Positions 1 to 9,832 of a stretch of DNA of 64,000 nucleotides are shown here, in pieces. Both the position numbers and the translations under genes were made by a program. Origin of the DNA: Mycolicibacterium rhodesiae JS60 (GTDB taxonomy: Bacteria; Actinomycetota; Actinomycetes; Mycobacteriales; Mycobacteriaceae); contig AGIQ01000002.1 in NCBI GenBank assembly GCA_000230935.2, positions 1,612,001 through 1,676,000 on the forward strand, in the 5' to 3' direction. Below the pieces are notes generated by a model. It was given only the letters and a program-made list of their open reading frames with translations. It was not told the origin of the DNA and did not search any database. Position 1 is the stretch's first letter. The number at the start of each line of letters is the position of its first letter.

Positions 1-57
1 GCCCAGACCTAGTAGTAAATCGAAACGGTCAGACCGGCTGCGGAACCAGGGGGGACT

Positions 58-2382
58 ATGCGGCGACGCGCAGTGATAACGGGCGGGGCGGGATTTGTTG
101 GGTCGCACCTCGCCGAGCGCCTGCTGGCACATGACATTGACGTAATCTGCTTGGACAACTTCGTGACCGGTGCGGCCGAAAACGTTGCCCACCTCCAAAG
201 CTATGACGGCTTTCGGTTAATGAAGGTCGACGTCAGTGACTACATCTCGGTTCCGGGACCGGTTGACTATGTGCTGCATTTTGCGTCACCGGCTTCTCCG
301 GTCGATTACGCCGAGCTCCCGATTCAGACCATGAAGGTGGGCTCCCTGGGCACGCTACACACCCTGGGGCTGGCAAAAGAAAAAGGCGCCCGTTACCTGC
401 TCGCGTCGACGTCGGAGACGTACGGTGACCCGCTCGTCCATCCACAACCCGAGAGTTACTGGGGCAACGTCAACCCAGTCGGTCCACGGTCGTGCTACGA
501 CGAGGCGAAGCGCTTCGCCGAGGCCCTCACCATGTCCTACCGCAGAAAGCACGGCGTCAACACCGCGATCATGCGGATTTTCAACACGTACGGCCCGCGG
601 ATGCGCCCAGACGATGGTCGAGCAATCCCGAACTTCGTCAATCAGGCACTGGCCAACGTGCCGATCTCAGTACACGGCGACGGTAGCCAGACTCGATCGG
701 TATGCCACGTCGATGACCTGGTCGACGGTGCGTTGCGCTTGCTGTTCTCCGATCTCGCAGGACCGGTCAATATCGGGAATCCTCACGAATTCACGATGTT
801 GGAACTGGCGGAGCTCATCCGCGAGCTCGCCGGGTCGGATTCTCCAGTTGAGTTCATCGCACGTCCCCAGGATGACCCATCGCGGCGTCAGCCCGACATC
901 ACACTCGCACGCAGCGAACTGCACTGGGAGCCGACCGTCGACGTGCGTGACGGTCTCATGGAAACTATCGCTTGGTTCCGCGATAGGGCGGGTCGCGGAA
1001 TTTCTGCGGACACCTCAGCACTGACCAAACCCAAAGCGGAACCGGAATACCGCCGCCGCAAGGTCGCTGTCATCGGCACCGGTTACGTAGGGGCGGTGAC
1101 TTCGACTTGCCTGGCGTTCCTCGGGCATTCCGTGTATGGCCTGGACATCGATCCGGTGCGCGCGGGTCAGCTCAACACGGGGCAAGTTCCATTCCACGAA
1201 CCAGGGTTGCCGGAACTGTTAGTGGAGACATTGTCGACTGGTCGCCTGCGGTTCACTGACCGCCCAGCCGAAGCGCTCACTGATGCCGAATTTGTCTTCC
1301 TCTGCGTTGGAACCCCACCGGGTACGGACGGGGCCCCGGATCTCGCCCAGCTGGAAAGTGCAATCCAGTCCCTGGCCCCTTTTCTGCGAAGCGATGTAGT
1401 AATCGTAAACAAATCAACGGTGCCGGTCGGGTCAGGAAACTGGACGCGCACGATTCTAGAAGACGCACTCGAGGGGAACAGGCAGCTGGCGTTCCACGTT
1501 GTCTCCAACCCGGAGTTCCTTCGTGAGGGCTCGGCGATCCCGGACTTCCTGTACCCAGATCGAATTGTGTTGGGCGGCAACGCGTCAGATGTAAGTCAGG
1601 TCGCCGAGCTGTATCGGCCAGTCCTCGACCAGTCCTTCGAAGACGGGCAGCGAGGCCGTCGCCCGTCACTCATTACGACGGAACTGGCGTCAGCGGAGAT
1701 GATCAAGTACGCCGCGAATGCCTTCCTGGCCACCAAGATCAGCTTTGCCAATGAGATGGCGCAGCTGTGCGAGCTGTTCGGTGCGGACGTGCGCGAGGTG
1801 CTCCCTGCCATCGGTGCGGACCATCGTGTTGGGAGCGCCTTCCTGAATCCCGGTGTCGGGTGGGGCGGCTCGTGTTTCGGCAAGGATGTTTCCGCGCTGA
1901 TCTCCTCCGGCGAGGAGTACGGCTACCTGCCTGCGATGCTCCAGGCGACGGTCGAGATCAACAAGATGCAGCGTGCGCGGACGGTCCGCAAACTGCAGCG
2001 GGAGCTCCACATCCTGAAGGGCCGCCGGATCGCGTTGTTCGGGTTGACGTTCAAGCCTGGCACGGACGACTTGCGCGATGCGCCGGCGTTGGACATCGCC
2101 AGGCGGTTGCTGTCCGCTGGCGCAGTGATCTCTGCCTTCGATCCAGTTGTGAAGGCGCTACCCGCAGAATTCGGGGCGGTTCGACTTGCACATGATGTGT
2201 ATGAGGCTGCTGACCGCGTGGATGCCGTTGTCTTGACTACGGAATGGCCCGAGTTCACGCTCATCGACCCGGCCGAGCTGCGCCGGGTGATGCGCGGTGA
2301 CCTTGTCATCGATGGCCGAAACTGCCTGTCGGAAGCAAACTTTGCCACGTCGGGGCTAAGGCTGATCGGCTTTGGCTGGTGA
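58..2382 (+). CDS. Fused UDP-glucuronate decarboxylase (UDP-xylose synthase) / UDP-glucose 6-dehydrogenase
   Basis: Two complete enzymes in one 774-residue chain. Residues 1 to about 315 are an extended SDR of the UDP-xylose synthase type: GGAGFVGS dinucleotide loop, the ASPASPVDY and [19 protein letters not shown] signatures (catalytic YxxxK), then [10 protein letters not shown]. After a short linker, residues about 336-774 are a UDP-glucose dehydrogenase: [11 protein letters not shown]ossmann loop, NPEFLREG, and the GGSCFGKD catalytic cysteine motif. The protein would convert UDP-glucose to UDP-glucuronate and then to UDP-xylose, two precursors for the polysaccharide locus. The ATG follows a strong AGGGGGG ribosome site. 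The next gene starts 28 bases after the stop. The two activities are normally on separate proteins; the fusion is read directly from an uninterrupted frame. Confidence 0.9.
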   Translation: MRRRAVITGGAGFVGSHLAERLLAHDIDVICLDNFVTGAAENVAHLQSYDGFRLMKVDVSDYISVPGPVDYVLHFASPASPVDYAELPIQTMKVGSLGTLHTLGLAKEKGARYLLASTSETYGDPLVHPQPESYWGNVNPVGPRSCYDEAKRFAEALTMSYRRKHGVNTAIMRIFNTYGPRMRPDDGRAIPNFVNQALANVPISVHGDGSQTRSVCHVDDLVDGALRLLFSDLAGPVNIGNPHEFTMLELAELIRELAGSDSPVEFIARPQDDPSRRQPDITLARSELHWEPTVDVRDGLMETIAWFRDRAGRGISADTSALTKPKAEPEYRRRKVAVIGTGYVGAVTSTCLAFLGHSVYGLDIDPVRAGQLNTGQVPFHEPGLPELLVETLSTGRLRFTDRPAEALTDAEFVFLCVGTPPGTDGAPDLAQLESAIQSLAPFLRSDVVIVNKSTVPVGSGNWTRTILEDALEGNRQLAFHVVSNPEFLREGSAIPDFLYPDRIVLGGNASDVSQVAELYRPVLDQSFEDGQRGRRPSLITTELASAEMIKYAANAFLATKISFANEMAQLCELFGADVREVLPAIGADHRVGSAFLNPGVGWGGSCFGKDVSALISSGEEYGYLPAMLQATVEINKMQRARTVRKLQRELHILKGRRIALFGLTFKPGTDDLRDAPALDIARRLLSAGAVISAFDPVVKALPAEFGAVRLAHDVYEAADRVDAVVLTTEWPEFTLIDPAELRRVMRGDLVIDGRNCLSEANFATSGLRLIGFGW

Positions 2383-2410
2383 CATCACGAAACGTCCGGG
2401 GGGATCGAAT

Positions 2411-3895
2411 ATGAGTATTGATGTACCGCCCAAGAGGTCGGCTTCTGCATTCGGCAGTCAACGCACCGCGCCGGTACCGCGGCGGGTCGATAACCAAACC
2501 GAGGTCCCGATCGACACCAAAAAGGCACACAGGCACGGACTTCGACATCGCCAGCTGTTGCGGGTCTCCGATACAGTCACCCTGGCCGCCTCTGCAGCTG
2601 TCGGTGCCGTCATGATCCGCCACATCAGCACTACACGCGCCGGCGACCTCGGTATCCGAGACGTCGTTGTGGTAGCGGTTGCGATGGCCGTGGCGCTGCA
2701 GTTGCACGGGCTATACCGTCGGCCTGACGGGAGGCTACGACCGAGCGAGTGGTGGCGACCCGCGGTGATCGCGCGTTGCCTCCCCACCGCCGCTCTACTC
2801 GCACTTGCTGTCGACGCCTTCGTCCTTCGCGGCGAGCGAGCGATGACGTTGACGGCTGCGGTGGCAATGACTCTGCCAGCGATTGTGTTGGTCCCGTTCG
2901 GGCGTCGGCTGGTCGTGCGGATGTTCGACCCAACAGTGAGCCGCATCCTGGTGATCGGCACGGGACCAATCTCGGATCGACTGACCTCAAGGCTCCAGCG
3001 GTGTCCGGACACTCTAGTTGTCGGGCATGTCGACAACCACGCGGTACCTGGTGTTCCAGTCCTCGGGAGCTTGGACGACCTGCCCGATATCTGCGCCAAG
3101 CATGCTATCGACCGGGTTATCATCGGCTTTCCGAACACCAGCGATGCGATCGTGCTCGACGCCTTGCGCCGACTCGGGGGCCAAGTGCCGGTATCTGAGA
3201 TCCCACGCTATTTCGAGTTGCACAATTGGCGCAGCGAGGCCGAGGAGTTGCACGGTCTAACTCTGATGCACATGCCCACGCCGTCGCTCGCTGCGAGTGC
3301 TCGAATCACCAAGCGGCTGATGGACTTGACGCTCGCGACGTGCGCCTTGGTGGTCGCCGCTCCAGCGCTGGTGATGATCGCGGTTGCGATCAAGCTCGAT
3401 ACTCGCGGGCCTGTCTTCTTCCGGCAAGAGCGAACAGGGCGCGGCGGCAAGTCCTTCCGGATTTTCAAGTTCCGCTCGATGACTGCCGACGCGTGGGAGC
3501 GCCGAACGAGCATCGCCCAGCTCAACCAGTCGGATGGACCACTCTTCAAAATGGCGAGCGATCCGCGGGTCACCCGCGTCGGTGCGATCATCCGAAAAAC
3601 CAGTCTCGATGAGTTGCCTCAGCTCATCAATGTCGTCCGTGGCGAGATGTCGTTGGTCGGGCCGCGCCCGCTGCCGACCGAGGAGGCCGACCGTATCGAC
3701 GGTGCTGCACTGGCGCGTCTAGACGTCAGCCCAGGCATCACCGGACTTTGGCAGGTTTGCGGGCGTAGCGATCTGAGCTACGCGGACCTCCAGCATCTGG
3801 ACTCGGCGTACGTGAGGTCATGGTCGTTATCGTGGGATCTGCGGATCCTGTTGCAGACGCCGCAGGTTGTGTTCGGGCGCAACGGTGCGTACTGA
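2411..3895 (+). CDS. Exopolysaccharide polyprenyl glycosylphosphotransferase (initiating sugar transferase)
   Basis: Membrane enzyme that moves a sugar-1-phosphate from a nucleotide sugar onto undecaprenyl/decaprenyl phosphate, the first step of repeat-unit assembly. About 494 residues: N-terminal membrane helices, a central CoA-binding-like Rossmann domain (ILVIGTGPISDRL), then another helix and the C-terminal bacterial sugar transferase domain with RQERTGRGG, FKFRSM, DELPQLINV, MSLVGPRP and PGITGLWQV. The ATG at 2411 is preceded by a GGGGGGA run; a TTG at 2372 in the same frame overlaps the previous gene and is a less likely start. It is co-transcribed with the fused nucleotide-sugar gene upstream. 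The sugar it transfers cannot be read from sequence. Confidence 0.9.
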   Translation: MSIDVPPKRSASAFGSQRTAPVPRRVDNQTEVPIDTKKAHRHGLRHRQLLRVSDTVTLAASAAVGAVMIRHISTTRAGDLGIRDVVVVAVAMAVALQLHGLYRRPDGRLRPSEWWRPAVIARCLPTAALLALAVDAFVLRGERAMTLTAAVAMTLPAIVLVPFGRRLVVRMFDPTVSRILVIGTGPISDRLTSRLQRCPDTLVVGHVDNHAVPGVPVLGSLDDLPDICAKHAIDRVIIGFPNTSDAIVLDALRRLGGQVPVSEIPRYFELHNWRSEAEELHGLTLMHMPTPSLAASARITKRLMDLTLATCALVVAAPALVMIAVAIKLDTRGPVFFRQERTGRGGKSFRIFKFRSMTADAWERRTSIAQLNQSDGPLFKMASDPRVTRVGAIIRKTSLDELPQLINVVRGEMSLVGPRPLPTEEADRIDGAALARLDVSPGITGLWQVCGRSDLSYADLQHLDSAYVRSWSLSWDLRILLQTPQVVFGRNGAY

Positions 3896-3994
3896 CTCTC
3901 AGGCGTTGGCTGACTGCGCCGAAGAATAACCCCTGACCGCCGCGGTCGACGTGGACCAGTCCGCGGAGCCTAGCCATGGTCGCCATGCGGGTCC

Positions 3995-4990
3995 TTACTC
4001 CACTCCGTTCAAGGCATCGCCCAACACGCGGTCGAGCCAATGGTCGAGGGCGTACGGCTCGACAGAGGCGGCAATTCGTGCGGCGTCAGGCAGTGCTGCC
4101 AAGAATCCATTGATGTCGTCGTGCATATCGGCGTCCGCGTCGACGATCAGAATGTATTGCGAGTCATAAAAGGGTTCGTCGCGGATTGCGGAGTTGCAGG
4201 TGACCAATGCTGCGCCTGCGGCTAGCACTTCGAATGTGCGCATCGTGAGACCCGTTTGGTTGGTGCGTTGCATGTCTAGGACCGCGCGCGAACGTGCGAA
4301 CAGGCTGGCGACGTCGTCCAGCCCTAGTTTGTCGAAGGTCACTTCGTCGCGACGAACCCCGCGGAACCGGCCCGTCACGCGACCAACCCAGTAATACCAC
4401 TCCGCCTGCACGTAGAGCCGCACGCTCGTCCGCGAGGCCGGAAGGCCGGCTGTGGCCCGCCGGACGAACGAGTGACGGTCGGAGTGCAAAGTGCCAACGA
4501 AGGAGAGGTCGATCTCGCGCGCCTGCGTCGTAGTGCGGGCACGTGTGAACACCGGCGAGTGAAAGAGCGGCACGTAGTCGATGTCCCCGCGAACATTGAC
4601 GTCACCGGGATCGAAACTGATCCTCCGGTCGAACAAGTCGAACAGGTCCTCGGCGCGCCCGGCATTCCGCAACGAGTCCCAGGTGTAAAAGATCGTGCGC
4701 ATGCGGGGGTTCCGCGCCTGCAACTCCTCAATGAACCAGCGCGGCGCGTTCTCACCTTTGAGCACCAGCAGAACGTCGAGAGGTCCGAGATCGGCCAACG
4801 CCCGCTCGAAGTGACGCCGGGTAGCCGGCTCCACCAGCTGGGGAATGCGCCTGAGTACTACTCGGCCCAGCGCTGAATTGAAGGCCCGGTCGTCGAGGTG
4901 CTCGGCCTCGTGGCCGCGCGCCCTCAATCTTTCGACGATCTGCTGTTCGTATCCGAAGAACTTCAGGGATACCAGGAGTACACGGGACAT
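3995..4990 (-). CDS. CgeB-like glycosyltransferase
   Basis: 331 residues, GT-B-like fold. The N-terminus resembles the CgeB/DUF3880 group (LLVSLKFFGYEQQ, then a DVLLVLKGE strand and FYTWDSLRN). The C-terminal third has the glycosyltransferase family 1 pattern in which a short LDMQRTNQTGLTMRTFE stretch is followed by EVLAAGAALVTC. It probably adds one sugar to the lipid-linked repeat unit on the cytoplasmic face. Its ATG overlaps the stop of the upstream epimerase gene as TGATG, so the two are translationally coupled. It converges on the sugar-transferase gene; the 99 bases between them show no clear terminator. Donor and acceptor are unknown. Confidence 0.7.
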   Translation of the reverse strand: MSRVLLVSLKFFGYEQQIVERLRARGHEAEHLDDRAFNSALGRVVLRRIPQLVEPATRRHFERALADLGPLDVLLVLKGENAPRWFIEELQARNPRMRTIFYTWDSLRNAGRAEDLFDLFDRRISFDPGDVNVRGDIDYVPLFHSPVFTRARTTTQAREIDLSFVGTLHSDRHSFVRRATAGLPASRTSVRLYVQAEWYYWVGRVTGRFRGVRRDEVTFDKLGLDDVASLFARSRAVLDMQRTNQTGLTMRTFEVLAAGAALVTCNSAIRDEPFYDSQYILIVDADADMHDDINGFLAALPDAARIAASVEPYALDHWLDRVLGDALNGVE

Positions 4991-6129
4991 CAGCTGAGAA
5001 GGTTATGCCGACGCAGCTCATGCAGCGACTCCTGGTATCCACCAGGGTCACTCGCTGGCTGTCCCAACACCCATGCAGCAAACGCCGCGCTGCCGGCTGC
5101 AAAGTCGGTTTCGGGGGTGAAACCGAGTAATCTTTCGGCTCGCTCAATGTCGGCGATGTTGTGCCGAATGTCCCCCAGCCTGAACTGCCCCGTCACCTCG
5201 ACAGGCACGTCGCGACCGTAGGCGCTCATCAGTGCCGACACCACCTCGAGTACCGTAGTGCCGACCCCGGAGCCGATGTTGATGGCCCCCGTCACCGAAT
5301 CATCGCCGGTGAGGGCCAGGCAGTTGGCTCGGGCGACGTCCTCGATGAAGACGAAGTCCCGACTTTCGAATCCGTCTTCGAACACGTTGATGCCCTGGTC
5401 GTTGAGGATCTGCGTCGAGAAGATTGACAGGATGCCGGTGTAGGGATTCGATAGAGACTGACCCGGCCCGTAGACGTTTTGAAAGCGTAAGGCTACGGCG
5501 GTTATCCCCATGGCGGCGGCCGCCACCAATGTGAGCTGCTCCTGGGCTTGCTTTGTCACCGCATAAACCGAGGCGGGTTGGATGAGGGAGTCCTCTGTGG
5601 TGGTGACGACCCGAATCTCACCTGAGCCTGCCGGGTGTTGAATTTCGAAGCGGCCGGCCCGCAAGTCTTCGGCCGTACGACTTGTGGGGTAGAAGTACCC
5701 GATTCCCTCCGCCCAGTAGCGGCCCTCGCCATATATCGACCGAGACGACGCAACGACAAGCCGTCGCACCCTGTGGGGCTCCTTGCGCAGCACGTCGAGT
5801 AGCAGGCCTGTGCCGCCAGCGTTGACGCTCACGTGTCGGTCGATCTCGTACATCGACTGACCAGTCCCGGTTTCGGCCGCGAGGTGTAGCACCGCGTCGA
5901 CCCCCCGGAGGGCCTTGACGAGGTCCTCGCGGATCGTGATGTCGCCTCGCATCACCTCTGCGCACGCGTTGGTGCGCCGATATGTCCACGACTGCGACTC
6001 TGGCTCCAAGCCGTGGATCTGGGGATGGAGCGAGTCGAGCACGACGACGTTGGCCCCGTGCACCTCGGTCAACATCTGCGCCGTGGCGGACCCGATGAAT
6101 CCGGCCCCGCCGGTGATCAGGACTCTCAT
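4990..6129 (-). CDS. NAD-dependent sugar epimerase/dehydratase (extended SDR)
   Basis: 379 residues. MRVLITGGAGFIGS gives the Rossmann loop; SSRSIYGEG and SVYAVTKQ give the Ser/Tyr/Lys catalytic set (YxxxK). The stretch LRFQNVYGPGQSLSNPYTG resembles dTDP-L-rhamnose 4-epimerase-type SDRs, but the substrate is not certain. The start at 6129 is chosen because GGAGAG lies six bases upstream; the frame extends 11 codons further without support. It is the first gene of a two-gene operon with the CgeB-like glycosyltransferase. It does not look like HldD, which would be needed for L,D-heptose. Confidence 0.8.
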   Translation of the reverse strand: MRVLITGGAGFIGSATAQMLTEVHGANVVVLDSLHPQIHGLEPESQSWTYRRTNACAEVMRGDITIREDLVKALRGVDAVLHLAAETGTGQSMYEIDRHVSVNAGGTGLLLDVLRKEPHRVRRLVVASSRSIYGEGRYWAEGIGYFYPTSRTAEDLRAGRFEIQHPAGSGEIRVVTTTEDSLIQPASVYAVTKQAQEQLTLVAAAAMGITAVALRFQNVYGPGQSLSNPYTGILSIFSTQILNDQGINVFEDGFESRDFVFIEDVARANCLALTGDDSVTGAINIGSGVGTTVLEVVSALMSAYGRDVPVEVTGQFRLGDIRHNIADIERAERLLGFTPETDFAAGSAAFAAWVLGQPASDPGGYQESLHELRRHNLLS

Positions 6130-6728
6130 CCGATCTCTCCGTTCACGTCGAAGCACCGCCACGCGGCCGAGGCAAGCATCGTCGGCATCGTCGGTGCGTT
6201 AGGTCGGCCGCCATTTCATCTGGCCCCTCGGTGATGGTCTCCGTCAGGCTCTTGAAGAACATGCCAAACGCACTCATGCAAGAACAACTTCGAGACAGCA
6301 TTGCCGATATTGCGGTGCTCGGCTTAATGACTCCCCAACAGGTCCTCACTATACATTGCCCCAGTTGGCTATCGCGCTGGAATACCAGGAACGAATGGCG
6401 ACGAGTGGATGAGCAGACGCCAGATTGGATCCGTTTGGAGTCTCGTTATCGATATTTAACGCCCGAGAAACATTGCCGCCCGGCCATGTTGACTTCCGCC
6501 ATGAACCTATGTTGCGACCGGGCCATCCGGTTCCTGGGAAATGTCATTGAAGAAATCACCTGATGCCTTATTCCGTAAGAGGGCAGATTCGTTACATGTC
6601 AACCGCCAGCACAGTTCGACCGTGCGTGTACTTTTTCGTCGCTTGTGGTTCAAAATGAGTGACTTAGTTCATGGCCTTAAGTCGAGGCAGGGCGATCCTA
6701 CACTCGACGTATCCGTGCTATGACAGAT
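6130..6728. other. 600-base gap without a convincing gene
   Basis: This stretch lies between the epimerase start and the polymerase stop. It is visibly richer in A and T than the rest of the window. Small plus-strand frames (6231-6563 and 6541-6723) exist, but they have no recognisable domain and no clear ribosome site. It probably holds the promoter of the epimerase operon on the minus strand and may contain decayed sequence. Confidence 0.4.
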
Positions 6729-8129
6729 CTACTTTAGATTCAGAGTCCCGGTAACGACGGGAGGGCTCAGCCCTCGCGGTACGCTGCGGTCAATTTGAGT
6801 AGCCTGCGGGCCACCAGCGGTAATGGGAGACCGGGGTCTTCGTATTACCCACGCGACTACTAATAAGGCCAGCGTGTTCGAGTAACCCAACGCATAAAAT
6901 TGACCGACGGTTACCTGAAGAACGCTGTATAACGCCAGGATGAATGCGCTGCCGACTGGATCCTGGGCCGGCAGCGCGGACCGCATGAGAATCGCCAAGA
7001 CTCCCGCGACGATGCCAGCCATCAGCGGAACGATGACGACGCCTATCTCGCCAAAGCTGACGAAACCCCACGTGCTAACCGGGAGCCGTAGGCCACCACT
7101 AATGATTTTTGTGGGATCGGTGCGCGGATCTCCCAACGTCAGAGACCACACTGAGGGGTTCCAGGTGTACCGCCCCGGGACCAAACCTCCCCAAAACGTT
7201 CTTCCGTCCGTTAGAGGCTCCCCATAGCGCATCCATTGGGCAAAGAACCGAGCCGCGTCGCTGACATCCGGCGCGGACCCGGCCACCGAAGCCCAGAATC
7301 CAATCTGAAGTCCCGACTCCGTCTTGAGAATGCCGAGTTCGTATAACACCGCGTACCAAAGTGTTCCCGCAATATTGGCGCCAATTGCGAGGAGGATAAA
7401 TGAACGTGTTTGGCCTCTTGAGACAAGCCATATACCGAGCGCTAAGAGGATGCCAGACGCCGCCGGTTGTCGCTGCAGTGTCAAGATCATCAGCAGTACT
7501 GAGGAGCCAAAAATCAAAATCCATATCGCTGTGCGGCGGCGCATGGCGAGAACCGCGAATGCAACCATGAAGCAGGCGAAAATCGAGGTTGCCGCACGAT
7601 ACAGCGGGGCAACTGGGCGGTACGCCTCCCCATACTCACCTCTGAGGAATTTGGCCGCGAAGGAATCCGGCGCCAGAATGGGTACGAAACCCATAACGAC
7701 TAGCGCGATTATCATGAGGACGATCGCCACAATCGCCACCAACTTCAAGCGTCGTAAGTAAATATCGTCATCGTTGTCAAAGGTGTGCAGTCGAAGCGAA
7801 GGTAAGAAATCTCGCGTGTTTCGGTTACTGCGCGAGCGCGTCAGCATTACAGTGCGAGCAAAGAGGAGGCCTAGCGCATAAAACACTGCGCCGAAGATCG
7901 AAACTCGCCAGAACAACTCATAGGCGACCGGATCAAAGTCATCCTGAACCCGAACAATCAGGACGGGCACGACATAGGCGACAAACCAGAAACCTGTCGC
8001 TAGGTGGGCCGGGATATTCCACTTGCTCGGCCAGACAATGTAAGTCCCGCACAGATAGATGAATCCGGAAGCGACCAAGAGCATGTTCGAGAAGAAATCG
8101 CCGATCATGGGGACGAGGCCTTCACCCAT
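6729..8129 (-). CDS. Wzy-like O-antigen/oligosaccharide repeat unit polymerase
   Basis: 466 residues, almost wholly made of hydrophobic membrane segments (I count roughly ten), with a large extracytoplasmic loop around residues 260-350. That topology is typical of Wzy polymerases, which join lipid-linked repeat units outside the membrane. No short catalytic motif is conserved in this family, so the call rests on topology and on the flippase and initiating transferase nearby. ATG codons at 8129 and 8108 are both possible starts. Base and codon use is more AT-rich than the core genes, consistent with transfer. Confidence 0.7.
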   Translation of the reverse strand: MGEGLVPMIGDFFSNMLLVASGFIYLCGTYIVWPSKWNIPAHLATGFWFVAYVVPVLIVRVQDDFDPVAYELFWRVSIFGAVFYALGLLFARTVMLTRSRSNRNTRDFLPSLRLHTFDNDDDIYLRRLKLVAIVAIVLMIIALVVMGFVPILAPDSFAAKFLRGEYGEAYRPVAPLYRAATSIFACFMVAFAVLAMRRRTAIWILIFGSSVLLMILTLQRQPAASGILLALGIWLVSRGQTRSFILLAIGANIAGTLWYAVLYELGILKTESGLQIGFWASVAGSAPDVSDAARFFAQWMRYGEPLTDGRTFWGGLVPGRYTWNPSVWSLTLGDPRTDPTKIISGGLRLPVSTWGFVSFGEIGVVIVPLMAGIVAGVLAILMRSALPAQDPVGSAFILALYSVLQVTVGQFYALGYSNTLALLVVAWVIRRPRSPITAGGPQATQIDRSVPRGLSPPVVTGTLNLK

Positions 8130-8413
8130 TAGAAGGATCCCGCCAGCCGCAGCTCAGACCCCGAAGACACAAAATTTCTGCAACCCCCATACGCTTCCAT
8201 CCGGCCCCCGCCAAAGCTCAGTCACGTACCCATACGATTCGAGTATATGTATCGCCGACGCATAGCTCTCCGACCTACGCCCAGTCCGGTCACATCGTGA
8301 TCAATCTAGCAAGGGCGAGGTCACCGGGGCTCCTAAGCACCCGAGATTTGGCCTGGCCGACGTTCAAAGTGCCGTTGGCCGGTGCAGTCAATGGGCGGGT
8401 TGCGTCCCAGCGC

Positions 8414-9595
8414 TCACCCGCGCGGCCGGATCCGCTGCATTGCCAGCAAGGCAAGACCGGCGAATGCGGACTCGATGGCCACAGCGGCTCCTGCGATCCC
8501 CGTCAACCCCGCCACCGCGGAGCCGGCGACAGTCAGCCCCAACGCGACCACGTCGATCACCGCGCAGACCACCATCCGTACCCGCGGGGACCACAGGACC
8601 AACAGGCGCGCCGTGAGGAAGAGGTTGCCGGACTTGATTACAAAAGTGAGAAGCAGCAGGCCGAACACCGGAACCAGGTTTAGCTCTACGCGCGCGAATG
8701 CCTCAAGCAGGGGACGGAAGAGGTAGGCCACGAGCGCCATGGCGGCACCCAGCAGGAGAAACGCTCCGTAGGCCTTTTGCCACGAATGGCGCCACGTCCG
8801 CAGCCGAGGCATCACCTGCAGCGAGAAGGTACCTGGGATGAATTCCATGGCCTGCACAATGCGGGTCGACGCGGCCAGTAGCGCAGCTGCGTGCAATGGC
8901 AGCAGTACGCTGCCGACAAGCACTGGAGCCTGCGAATACCCAGCGCTGAGGGCCCCCGCCAGCCCGATCGTGAGGATCTCGCGTGTCAATCCGGCAGGGG
9001 CAGGCTGCCCTCCCGGCAACCTCCGGACAACCCACCGGGTAGTCACCATCAATCCCGCCAGGCCGGGCAGCGGAAGTATTACGAGGACCAGCAGCGAGCC
9101 TTGGAACAGGCCTACCGCAAGCAATATCACTTTTGCGGTACCGAGAACCAGGTCGATCAGCCCATAAATGCCGTCACGGCCGAGGACCAGCAGCGGGGCC
9201 TTCGCTGCGCGCGTCAGCCCCTCGATGGCTGTGGTCAGGGCCAATGCGGCGAGTGCCACGACCACCTTTAACCTCGCCTCACCAGATACTGCGAGCGCAA
9301 GCGCCACGCCAGCGGTCATTCCTACGGTAGTCGTGATGGCCTGTACAACCATCGATCGGGCCAGCACCTTGCGGGTCAGGCGGCTCCGATCGACCCCAAG
9401 TATGTACAGCCCGGCGCCTTCCCCGAACAGCATCGAAAAGGCAGCGATCAACCCGAATCCGGTCAACAAGGCACTCCGGATTTCGGGCTCGGATCGAGCA
9501 AGCAACGCGAGAATCAGCAGTTGCGACCCCCGCAGCAACGCGATACCGACATTCGGGGCGAGCACCCGCCCGAGGCGCGTAACCGGCAGCCTCAC
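8414..9595 (-). CDS. Wzx-like polysaccharide flippase
   Basis: 393 residues with about 10-12 membrane helices spread evenly along the chain, as in the MATE/oligosaccharide flippase superfamily. It would move the finished lipid-linked repeat unit across the membrane for the polymerase next door. The start is a GTG that overlaps the TGA of a short upstream frame as GTGA, a usual sign of coupling. The family is poorly conserved, so the call relies on length, helix pattern and locus. Confidence 0.7.
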   Translation of the reverse strand: MRLPVTRLGRVLAPNVGIALLRGSQLLILALLARSEPEIRSALLTGFGLIAAFSMLFGEGAGLYILGVDRSRLTRKVLARSMVVQAITTTVGMTAGVALALAVSGEARLKVVVALAALALTTAIEGLTRAAKAPLLVLGRDGIYGLIDLVLGTAKVILLAVGLFQGSLLVLVILPLPGLAGLMVTTRWVVRRLPGGQPAPAGLTREILTIGLAGALSAGYSQAPVLVGSVLLPLHAAALLAASTRIVQAMEFIPGTFSLQVMPRLRTWRHSWQKAYGAFLLLGAAMALVAYLFRPLLEAFARVELNLVPVFGLLLLTFVIKSGNLFLTARLLVLWSPRVRMVVCAVIDVVALGLTVAGSAVAGLTGIAGAAVAIESAFAGLALLAMQRIRPRG

Positions 9596-9795
9596 AGAGG
9601 CTGCCAGTTAAGGACGTACATCGGGATCGATGCGATGCGCACCGCAACGACCGCGCGATCACACGCACTAGCGAACTGTGGGTGGGTGGCCTGAGTCGAC
9701 TTACCGATGACCAGCACCCCGATCGATGCCTCAGTCTCCAACTGCAACTCTCCCGTGTTCGCCCGTGCGGGCAGCGGATTGCCCGGCCGCATCAC
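9592..9795 (-). CDS. Possible small protein coupled to the flippase gene
   Basis: A frame of about 67 residues starting at GTG/ATG 9795-9790. Its TGA overlaps the flippase GTG by four bases (GTGA). The tail (SIGVLVIGKSTQ, AVVAVRIASIP) has a believable protein composition and mostly G/C third positions. It matches nothing I know. It could be a real small protein, or the 3' end of a gene that has lost its start. Support is the overlap and codon bias only. Confidence 0.3.
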   Translation of the reverse strand: MMRPGNPLPARANTGELQLETEASIGVLVIGKSTQATHPQFASACDRAVVAVRIASIPMYVLNWQPL

Positions 9796-9832
9796 ATGAG
9801 GTACGGCGTCGCGGCCCGGCGACCGCCACCCA

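Noticed and set aside
4990..6129. Epimerase as HldD, completing the heptose pathway
   Set aside because: It lacks the HldD-type sequence pattern and resembles rhamnose 4-epimerase-type SDRs more; kept as undefined SDR.
6231..6723. Two small plus-strand proteins in the AT-rich gap
   Set aside because: No recognisable domain, ribosome site or conservation cue; recorded only as part of the gap.
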